Source: Methylobacter sp.
GTDB taxonomy: Bacteria > Pseudomonadota > Gammaproteobacteria > Methylococcales > Methylomonadaceae
Direction: 5' to 3'
Length of the DNA: 12,041 bases
Assembly (NCBI GenBank): GCA_003158415.1
Contig: PMJA01000186.1
Span: 1-12,041 of the forward strand
Shown here: positions 1 to 5,170 of the stretch, in pieces
How positions within the stretch are numbered: the first letter of the stretch is position 1
How the letters are laid out: each line of letters begins with the position of its first letter
The notes under the pieces: generated by a model
Databases searched by the model: none
What the model was told of the DNA's origin: nothing
Seen by the model: the letters and a program-made list of their open reading frames with translations, nothing else
Translations under genes and position numbers: made by a program

Positions 1-58
1 AGCGGAGCCGCCACTCCAGTGAATTTTGAAGCTGCGCGGCGAGAGGCGCGGCAGTAGG

Positions 59-102
59 CGAAATGTTGGTCCCGAAAGCCGCATTTCGTTTGGCGCTATA
101 AT
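59..102 (+). promoter_or_regulatory. Putative hicAB promoter region with inverted repeat
   Basis: A perfect TATAAT hexamer lies at 97-102, 24 bases before the hicA start. No good -35 hexamer sits at 17-18 bp spacing. A 7-bp inverted repeat, CGAAATG at 59-65 and CATTTCG at 82-88, spans the place where a -35 element would be, so it could act as an operator. Transcription from this box would start near 109 and leave a very short leader. The only Shine-Dalgarno-like string (AAGGA, 109-113) would then lie at the extreme 5' end. The repeat could instead be a weak hairpin ending an upstream transcript. The reading is inferred from sequence alone. Confidence 0.35.
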
Positions 103-126
103 CACTGCAAGGATTGAGTTGCTTGC

Positions 127-315
127 ATGAAAGTACGCGATGTGCTGAGGCTGATCGAAGACGACGGCTGGTATCAGGTAGCACAGAAGGGCAGCCACCG
201 TCAGTTCAAGCACCCCATAAAAAGTGGTCGCGTCACTGTACCCGGAAAACCAAACGATGATTTAGCTCCCGGCACTTTGAGTAGCATTCTTAAACAATTA
301 CAGTTAAAGGGCTAA
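127..315 (+). CDS. hicA: HicA family toxin (mRNA interferase)
   Basis: This encodes a 62-residue protein of the HicA (YcfA-like) family, small RNases with a double-stranded-RNA-binding fold that cleave mRNA and tmRNA when not held by HicB. The family hallmarks are visible: an N-terminal helix followed by EDDGW (11-15), the KGSHRQFKHP segment with the catalytic histidine at residue 24, the strand GRVTVPG (34-40), and a C-terminal helix beginning PGTLSSILKQ. Length is normal for the family and nothing is broken. The stop codon is 3 bases before the start of hicB, so the two are one transcript in the usual toxin-first order. The ribosome-binding site is weak (AAGGA at 109-113 is 13 bases away; GAG at 116-118 is 8 away), which would keep toxin output low relative to HicB. 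The family call is firm; toxicity is inferred. Confidence 0.9.
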   Translation: MKVRDVLRLIEDDGWYQVAQKGSHRQFKHPIKSGRVTVPGKPNDDLAPGTLSSILKQLQLKG

Positions 316-318
316 CGT

Positions 319-531
319 ATGCGTTACGCAATTGTTGTCGAAAAAACAAAAAATAATTATTCAGCCTACGTTCCAGATTTACCTGGCTGCGTCGCTACTG
401 GTTTCACCGTCGAAGAAACTGAACGTGAAATACGGGAAGCAATCCAATTTCACATCGAAGGCCTTATTGAAGATGGCTTGCCTGTTCCTCCGCCAGTAAG
501 CATTGTTGCATATCTGGAAATTGCGGCTTAA
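319..531 (+). CDS. hicB: HicB family antitoxin, short form
   Basis: This encodes a 70-residue partner of HicA. The protein is a HicB-like partial RNase H fold: the strand RYAIVVEK (2-9), the signature YSAYVPDLPGC (14-24), a turn GFTVEET (28-34), then the helix EREIREAIQFHIEGLIEDG (35-53) and a proline-rich end (PVPPP, 55-59). It stops right after the fold. The C-terminal helix-turn-helix or ribbon-helix-helix domain that many longer HicB proteins use to bind their own promoter is absent, so it probably neutralises HicA by direct binding and may not autoregulate alone. AAAGGG at 306-311, inside the end of hicA and 7 bases before the ATG, is a much better ribosome-binding site than hicA has and suggests translational coupling with excess antitoxin. 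Confidence 0.9.
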   Translation: MRYAIVVEKTKNNYSAYVPDLPGCVATGFTVEETEREIREAIQFHIEGLIEDGLPVPPPVSIVAYLEIAA

Positions 532-627
532 TTTTGCAAGTACCTGATACTTTGTTCGGCTCCTGTGTAAAAACCAAGGCCTGTCTCATTAATAAATAAT
601 AGTTTTTATCTTAAGTAAGCAGTATTA

Positions 628-681
628 GAGTCTGACCCCATTGATTCGTGCATTGCTTCGTCGGGTAACTCGGACAGACTC
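628..681. repeat. Interrupted inverted repeat between hicB and sulP
   Basis: GAGTCTGACC at 628-637 pairs with GGACAGACTC at 672-681 with one internal mismatch, giving a stem-loop of about 54 bases in the gap between the convergent hicB and sulP genes. Neither strand has a following U-tract, so a rho-independent terminator is not convincing. Read on the minus strand, the outer arm forms GGGGTCAGACTCTAAT, which resembles a motif I recall as scattered near REP-associated tyrosine transposases. No transposase is present here, so this would be a remnant. The pairing is seen directly; the mobile-element origin is a guess. Confidence 0.35.
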
Positions 682-690
682 CTAGCGTAG

Positions 691-2247
691 CTAATGGCTT
701 ATATTGGAACGAACAGGCATAGCGATATCTTGTAATTCGACATTAATATTTCGATTCAGAGCAGTCAGCATAAAATCCGCTATGGCGTCCAGAATATCAT
801 CATCAATAAACTGAGCTTTGGAGCCGTCTATCCATAAATCGCTGTTTTCAGGTACATCCTGTAAATATTTACGCAACAATGCTTTGTTCAAAAACGACAC
901 GTCTTTATGTAAGCGCAGAAGATAGTTTGAACCATGTTGAGTCAACGTGATGGCCGCGTGGAAATTGGCTTTAAGAACAAAAAAGAATCCGAACAGCATT
1001 CCAATAGCGATACCAGCCAGCAGATCGGCAAGCAGAATAGCCAATACCGTGATTAGAAAAGGTAAAAACTGATTCCAGCCTCTCTGATAAAAGGCGACAA
1101 ACAGCCTTGGGCTTGCCAATTTATAACCTGTGTGCAACAAGATTGCAGCCAAACAGGCCAGCGGGATTGTGTTAAGGCTGGTGGAAAAAAACAAAACACT
1201 GATCAAAAGCAAAACGCCGTGAAAAAAGCATGCCAACCGGGTTTTTCCACCGGCATTAATATTAGCGGAACTACGGACAATGACCGCAGTAATAGGAAGC
1301 CCACCCACTAAACCACTGATGAAATTGCCAATACCTTGAGCTTTCAACTCGCGATTGGCTGGGGCTATGCGTTTCTGTAGATCAAGTTTGTCTACGGCTT
1401 CAATACTCAACAAACTCTCAAGACTGGCGATAATCGCTATCGTAACAGCCACACCGTAAGCCTTTGGATTACTAAATTGATTAAAATCAGGCAAACGTAA
1501 TTGATCGATAAAACTGGCGGCATTACCTAAAACCGGCAGGGAAACAAGATGCTTTTCGCCGATAACCCATTCCGGCATAAGGTGAACAGCGAAACTGTTG
1601 TAACAGATACCCCAGGCCACCGCCAACAAAGGGCCGGGGATCAGCCGCAACAGACTAAATCGCTTTATAAATCGACATTCCCAAAAGATTAGAATTAATA
1701 ACGCCACCACGCTAACAAGTGTGACACCGGGGTTAAGACCCTCAATTGCTCGCACCAATTCAAAAAAACTTGATTCGGCATTTTCCCGCATATAACTTTC
1801 ATCGCCCTCAAAACTGACATCAAACCCCATTGCGTGAGGCATCTGTTTTAAGATCAAAATAATGCCGATGGCGGCTAACATGCCGTTAACAACCGATGCA
1901 GGAAAAAAAGCCCCAATGACGCCAGCCTTCAAAAAGCCTAACAATACCTGCAAGCCACCGGCCAGCATTAGACTGAACAAAAACCCACCATAACCGCCCA
2001 GGCTCTCGATAGCATTGAAAACGATCACCGTTAGCCCTGCGGCTGGACCGGATACGCTAAGTTGCGAGCCGCTAGCCCACGAGACGATAAGCCCACCCAC
2101 TAATCCTGCAATAATGCCGGCAAACATGGGTGCGCCGGAAGCCAAAGCCACCCCTAAACACAAGGGTAATGCCACCAGAAAAACGACAATACTCGCGGAG
2201 AAATCTGAACGTAAATTTGTCACTAAATTTTTTACACTCGAAGACAT
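691..2247 (-). CDS. SulP family anion (probable bicarbonate) transporter
   Basis: This is a 518-residue inner-membrane permease of the SulP/SLC26 family, which moves sulfate, bicarbonate or dicarboxylates. The first 425 residues are strongly hydrophobic. They carry the family's TM3 half-helix motif (QLSVSGPAAGL, 62-72), an ASLESLLSIEA stretch in the TM8 region (274-284) followed by DKLDLQKR, and the glycine-rich NFISGLVGGLP segment (308-318). Residues of roughly 435-515 form a cytoplasmic STAS-like domain (VSFLNKALLRKYL, then LWIDGSKAQFID). The ATG is preceded by GGAG (2257-2260) at 9 bases. The gene starts 35 bp after the carbonic anhydrase stop on the same strand, so co-transcription is likely. 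SulP-carbonic anhydrase pairs and natural fusions are known (for example mycobacterial Rv3273), which favours bicarbonate over sulfate as substrate. The family is certain; the substrate is inferred from the neighbour. Confidence 0.92.
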   Translation of the reverse strand: MSSSVKNLVTNLRSDFSASIVVFLVALPLCLGVALASGAPMFAGIIAGLVGGLIVSWASGSQLSVSGPAAGLTVIVFNAIESLGGYGGFLFSLMLAGGLQVLLGFLKAGVIGAFFPASVVNGMLAAIGIILILKQMPHAMGFDVSFEGDESYMRENAESSFFELVRAIEGLNPGVTLVSVVALLILIFWECRFIKRFSLLRLIPGPLLAVAWGICYNSFAVHLMPEWVIGEKHLVSLPVLGNAASFIDQLRLPDFNQFSNPKAYGVAVTIAIIASLESLLSIEAVDKLDLQKRIAPANRELKAQGIGNFISGLVGGLPITAVIVRSSANINAGGKTRLACFFHGVLLLISVLFFSTSLNTIPLACLAAILLHTGYKLASPRLFVAFYQRGWNQFLPFLITVLAILLADLLAGIAIGMLFGFFFVLKANFHAAITLTQHGSNYLLRLHKDVSFLNKALLRKYLQDVPENSDLWIDGSKAQFIDDDILDAIADFMLTALNRNINVELQDIAMPVRSNISH

Positions 2248-2282
2248 TACCTGTTACTCCAGATTAAAATGGGCATTTGTAC

Positions 2283-2915
2283 TCAATCCGCATATTTATA
2301 AATTGGATTGATTCGAGTGTAATGGTCAAGTGTAATCAATTCGTTGATTAGTCCATTTTCAAGACCATAAACCCAGCCGTGAAGTGTAGGCTTTTGATCG
2401 GTTTTCCATGCATACTGTACGATTGGGGTGTGGGCCAGACGGTATACCTGTTCAATAATATTCAATTCAATCAGTCTATCGACTTTTTTCTCCATAGCCA
2501 GAAATTCAAGCTCATCTTGATTCAGGCGATAAACATCCTTGATATGTACCAGCCACTGATTAGCGATAAACAAATCGGATTTTTGCGGTTGCAGGGCAGC
2601 CTTAACTCCGCCACAGCCATAATGACCACAGACAATCACATGTTTGACTTTTAAAACTGAAATGGCGTATTGCAAAACGCTGAGGCAATTAAAATCGGTG
2701 GAAATTACCTGATTGGCGATATTACGATGAACAAAAATCTCGCCTGGCTGGGCGTTTATTATGGTTTCGGCTGGAACACGACTATCGGAGCAACCTATCC
2801 ATAAAAACTGAGGATTTTGTTCCTTGGCTAAGCTCATGAAATAGCCAGGGTCTTTAGCCACCATATCTTCAGACCATGCTTTATTTTCTAACAACAATTT
2901 AGCGGGTTCTTGCAT
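2283..2915 (-). CDS. can: Beta-carbonic anhydrase (type II, Can-like)
   Basis: This 210-residue cytoplasmic zinc enzyme interconverts CO2 and bicarbonate. The zinc ligands are C42 and D44 in GCSDSR (41-46), and H98 and C101 in CGHYGCGG (96-103). These are the same positions as in E. coli Can. D44 and R46 form the catalytic dyad. W39, R64 and Y183 (in LHGWVYG) match the allosteric non-catalytic bicarbonate triad of type II enzymes such as those of E. coli and Haemophilus influenzae, so activity is probably pH- and bicarbonate-dependent. The start is set by a strong AAGGAGG (2920-2926), unusually close at 4 bases. It is the first gene of a likely two-gene operon with the SulP transporter and would trap or supply bicarbonate for carboxylating enzymes. 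The protein is full length and intact. Confidence 0.95.
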   Translation of the reverse strand: MQEPAKLLLENKAWSEDMVAKDPGYFMSLAKEQNPQFLWIGCSDSRVPAETIINAQPGEIFVHRNIANQVISTDFNCLSVLQYAISVLKVKHVIVCGHYGCGGVKAALQPQKSDLFIANQWLVHIKDVYRLNQDELEFLAMEKKVDRLIELNIIEQVYRLAHTPIVQYAWKTDQKPTLHGWVYGLENGLINELITLDHYTRINPIYKYAD

Positions 2916-3138
2916 AAAACCTCCTTATTTAATTGATTATGTGAACGCTATGAACACCCAATAAAAATAGAAACTTCTAAAATCAACCTTTATTTTATCA
3001 ATGACATGAGCAGGTTACGAGATACATTATCACAGACATGACTCAATATACAAAGCCCATTATTTCCTTGCTTACATTCAACGGCTATCCACTTAAACCG
3101 GGACTAGCGGCAAAAGTTTATGTTGCCAAGCGACGCTT

Positions 3139-3239
3139 AGGAACGTGCATGAAATAACTTATGTATTAAATCCCCTCACCTCAACCCTCTCCCGGCGGGA
3201 GAGGGAGTAAGATGTCGAAGTTATTTCATGCACGTTCCT
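3139..3239. repeat. MITE-like element with 22-bp terminal inverted repeats
   Basis: The arms at 3139-3160 (AGGAACGTGCATGAAATAAC then TT) and 3218-3239 are perfect 22-bp inverted repeats. Between them, CCCTCTCCC (3185-3193) and GGGAGAGGG (3197-3205) form a second perfect 9-bp hairpin with a 3-base loop. The trinucleotide TTA flanks both sides (3137-3139 and 3239-3241) and could be a target-site duplication, partly overlapping the arms. There is no coding capacity, so it would be mobilised in trans. The core strand 3198-3217 recurs in inverse orientation at 12018-12037, proving a dispersed repeat. As RNA the whole element would fold into one long hairpin. No U-tract follows, so a terminator role is unlikely. 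Confidence 0.8.
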
Positions 3240-3408
3240 TAACTGTGGGCAGTAACGCCACAGGAGTATTACTTTAGTGCAGAGTGGTAGTCAATTGCAC
3301 CGTTTTGATTCATTTTTTCGAAGGAATCCAGACCTACAATTATTGGGTAATGGCTAGAATGGGACGGTAACCGCGGGTTAGAAACAATCTGGTGATGTGG
3401 CTATAAAT

Positions 3409-3424
3409 TGGCATAATTAATGCA
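3409..3424 (+). promoter_or_regulatory. Sigma-54-like -24/-12 site
   Basis: TGGCATAATTAATGCA places GG and GC at the spacing of the sigma-54 consensus (TGGCAC, 5 bases, TTGCA) with two deviations. It points rightward. The nearest plus-strand frame downstream is the small peptide at 3676, about 240 bases beyond the predicted start. I see no enhancer-binding regulator gene in the window. The string is AT-rich and partly palindromic, so a chance match is quite possible. Confidence 0.25.
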
Positions 3425-3675
3425 TTTAATGTTTACGGGATTACCAGCCCCGGAAAATTACAGGCACTTGGGTTCGTCTAATAGAAATCGGAATGTGGAT
3501 CATTGGTTCATATAATTGTCGCATTGGAAATGCTTAGAGATAACGCCGGTGGCTTTGGATTTTGAAAATAAATTTTTACATTTTCTCTATATCGAAGCCC
3601 TAAATTTATACGAAATTTTTATTGATTTTTGTCTAAACTAATAGATTAAGATTATTTTATTATGGGGTTAATTCT

Positions 3676-3768
3676 ATGGACATAAAATCTCTCGTTTTGA
3701 CTATGGCTTTCTTTCTAGCTAATATTATTTATTTCTATGCAGTTTTGTCCAAGTTTTTAATTGATTAA
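3676..3768 (+). CDS. Candidate small single-span membrane peptide
   Basis: This 30-codon frame encodes a protein beginning MDIKSLVLTMAFFLAN and ending LSKFLID. It has a charged N-terminus, one continuous hydrophobic stretch at about residues 6-24 that is long enough to cross the membrane, then K26 and D30. GGGG at 3664-3667 lies 8 bases before the ATG, an acceptable ribosome-binding site. The surrounding DNA is very AT-rich, unlike the flanking genes. I do not recognise the peptide. Its shape recalls small subunits of membrane complexes (such as CydX- or KdpF-type peptides), but no such complex is encoded nearby and I see no diagnostic motif. It converges with the transporter gene on the opposite strand. 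A chance hydrophobic frame in AT-rich DNA is the main alternative. Confidence 0.4.
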   Translation: MDIKSLVLTMAFFLANIIYFYAVLSKFLID

Positions 3769-3773
3769 AGGCT

Positions 3774-3799
3774 GTGTTTGGGCGTTTGGTGGTAAACAC
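3774..3799 (+). terminator. Possible weak terminator after the small peptide frame
   Basis: GTGTTT (3774-3779) can pair with AAACAC (3794-3799) around a 14-base loop, 5 bases after the stop of the 30-codon frame. It is followed by the U-rich stretch TAATAGTTTGTTTTG. The stem is short and the loop large, so this is weak evidence. On the opposite strand it lies 62 bases past the transporter stop but lacks a U-tract there. Confidence 0.25.
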
Positions 3800-3852
3800 T
3801 AATAGTTTGTTTTGCGTAAATGGTTTGAGTACATGGAAGTCTTATTTCAAGC

Positions 3853-3868
3853 GGCGCGTGCTAGCGCC
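3853..3868 (-). terminator. GC-rich hairpin over the transporter stop codon
   Basis: On the minus strand GGCGC (3868-3864), a 6-base loop and GCGCC (3857-3853) form a 5-bp all-GC stem that includes part of the stop codon. There is no run of U after it, so it is not a standard intrinsic terminator. It may protect the 3' end of the GH3-transporter message or mean nothing. Confidence 0.2.
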
Positions 3869-5159
3869 TTATTTTGTGGCCGCTCCAGCCATAATAAGCG
3901 ATGTAACAATAACAAAGTACCGGAATAAAAAAAGCCGCTTGAATGCCGATCCGGTCAGCAAAAATGCCTTGCACAACGGGAAGGATAGCGCCTCCGACTA
4001 TTGCGGCGCATAAAATACCCGATCCCTGTCCAGTGTGTTTTCCCAAGCCGTTAACGGCCAGTGAAAAAATAGTGGGAAATAGGATGGAATTAAACAGCCC
4101 GACGGAAAGGATTGTCCACATAACGACAGAACCGCTACCGATTATCGTCGCTATCACTAAAACAGCCGCTATTACGGCGTTAAATGTGAGCGCTTTGTCG
4201 GCTTGAATTTTTTGCATGACGGCTGCACCGACAAATCGCCCGATCATCGCGCCACCCCAATAAAACGACACATATTTCCCCGCTTCTTTTTCCGGCAATC
4301 CGGCAACGGTTGATTCACCCAGAAAGTTGATCAGAAAACTGCCTATGCAAACTTCAGCGCCGACATACATAAAAATACCGATGGCACCTAATACGAGATG
4401 CTTATAAGCCCAGGCGCTGTCATGATCATCATCGAAAAGCAGCTGCTCGGCATTTACAGGCTGCTTAGCGGATTGAATGTCAGGTAATTTGATTACGGCA
4501 AACACAACCGCCATAAAAAATAAAACCGCCGCAAGAAACAAGTACGGGGTTTGCACGGCTGCCGCTTGAACCGCCTGATAAGCCGACAATTCAGCAGTGT
4601 TGAGTTTGTTAACTTCTGCTGCGCTTTTAACCGCCGTAGACAGTATCAGGAGCGCGCCGAAATAGGGGGCGATAGTCGTCCCCAGGGAATTAAATGCTTG
4701 CGTCATTGTTAGCCGACTTGAGGCGGTTTCCGGTTTTCCTAGCAGGGTGATATATGGATTTGCGGCAACCTGTAAAAGGCAAATCCCGGATGCCAAAACA
4801 AACAAGGCCGCTAAAAATAAAGGATACGAGTGCAAACTTGCGGCCGGGTAAAACAGCAAACAGCCTATGCCCGCTAGTGATAGTCCGGCGATGATTCCGC
4901 CTTTATAATCGATTTTTTCAACTAAATAGCCGCTGGGAATTGAAACAACAAAATAGGCGGTAAAAAAACAAAACTGAACCAGCATGGCTTGCGTGTAGTT
5001 CAGGGTAAATACCGATTTCAAATGCGGAATCAAAATATCATTCAAACAGGTGATAAATCCCCAGATAAAAAACAGCGACGTTAACAAGCTTAACGAGCCG
5101 ACATAAGGATTTTTATCAGAGCGGCCCAGTGAATTTTTTGTGTCGCTTATAGGAGTCAT
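3861..5159 (-). CDS. FHS/GluP-type sugar:H+ symporter (MFS)
   Basis: This 432-residue, 12-helix major facilitator of the fucose-galactose-glucose:H+ symporter group lies in the inner membrane. Family marks are FFIWGF (30-35) with N40-D41 (D41 probably corresponds to the proton-coupling D46 of E. coli FucP), [15 protein letters not shown] (68-82), [17 protein letters not shown] (128-144), the [13 protein letters not shown] segment (153-165), a hydrophilic central loop at about 225-252, and GGAMIGRF (302-309). At the place of FucP E135 there is Q130, in LQVAANPY, which is the form I know from glucose/galactose (GluP-like) members rather than fucose carriers. The gene starts 11 bp after the beta-glucosidase stop, with its ribosome-binding site AAGG (5165-5168) in that gap, so the two are almost certainly one operon. 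It therefore most likely imports the glucose that the hydrolase releases. The family is certain; the sugar is inferred. Confidence 0.9.
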   Translation of the reverse strand: MTPISDTKNSLGRSDKNPYVGSLSLLTSLFFIWGFITCLNDILIPHLKSVFTLNYTQAMLVQFCFFTAYFVVSIPSGYLVEKIDYKGGIIAGLSLAGIGCLLFYPAASLHSYPLFLAALFVLASGICLLQVAANPYITLLGKPETASSRLTMTQAFNSLGTTIAPYFGALLILSTAVKSAAEVNKLNTAELSAYQAVQAAAVQTPYLFLAAVLFFMAVVFAVIKLPDIQSAKQPVNAEQLLFDDDHDSAWAYKHLVLGAIGIFMYVGAEVCIGSFLINFLGESTVAGLPEKEAGKYVSFYWGGAMIGRFVGAAVMQKIQADKALTFNAVIAAVLVIATIIGSGSVVMWTILSVGLFNSILFPTIFSLAVNGLGKHTGQGSGILCAAIVGGAILPVVQGIFADRIGIQAAFFIPVLCYCYIAYYGWSGHKIRR

Positions 5160-5170
5160 TTAAACCTTGC

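Larger units (their letters stand above)
2916..3860. other. Long intergenic region (945 bp)
   Basis: No long open frame fills this stretch between the hexose transporter and carbonic anhydrase genes. It contains an AT-rich leader upstream of the carbonic anhydrase (2916-3010) with a short palindrome TAGAAACTTCTA at 2968-2979. It also holds a MITE-like palindromic element (3139-3239), a sigma-54-like site (3409-3424) and a candidate 30-codon gene (3676-3768), each listed separately. Base composition shifts to very AT-rich from about 3560 to 3770, unlike the flanking genes. The carbonic anhydrase promoter must lie in the left part, but I find no pair of hexamers good enough to name. From 3241 to 3400 and from 3425 to 3660 I see nothing recognisable. 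Confidence 0.6.

Noticed and set aside
1..57. Frame open from the window edge to a TAG at 55-57, possibly the C-terminus of an upstream gene
   Set aside because: Only 18 codons are visible, with no recognisable motif. It may well be a real gene end, but cannot be supported from so little sequence.
3038..3157. 39-codon plus-strand frame running into the left arm of the palindromic element
   Set aside because: There is no ribosome-binding site, the last codons are supplied by the repeat itself, and the peptide shows no recognisable fold or pattern.
3185..3205. GC-rich 9-bp hairpin considered as an intrinsic terminator
   Set aside because: No T-tract follows on either strand, it belongs to a dispersed repeat, and no gene ends close to it.
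2916..3860. Riboswitch, tRNA or CRISPR in the long gap
   Set aside because: I looked for T-loop, cloverleaf, known aptamer core strings and regularly spaced repeats and found none. Short palindromes at 2968-2979 and 3277-3300 are too small to call.
3774..4013. 79-codon plus-strand frame overlapping the end of the sugar transporter
   Set aside because: Most of it is antisense to conserved transporter helices, the N-terminal part has no good ribosome-binding site, and nothing in it is recognisable.
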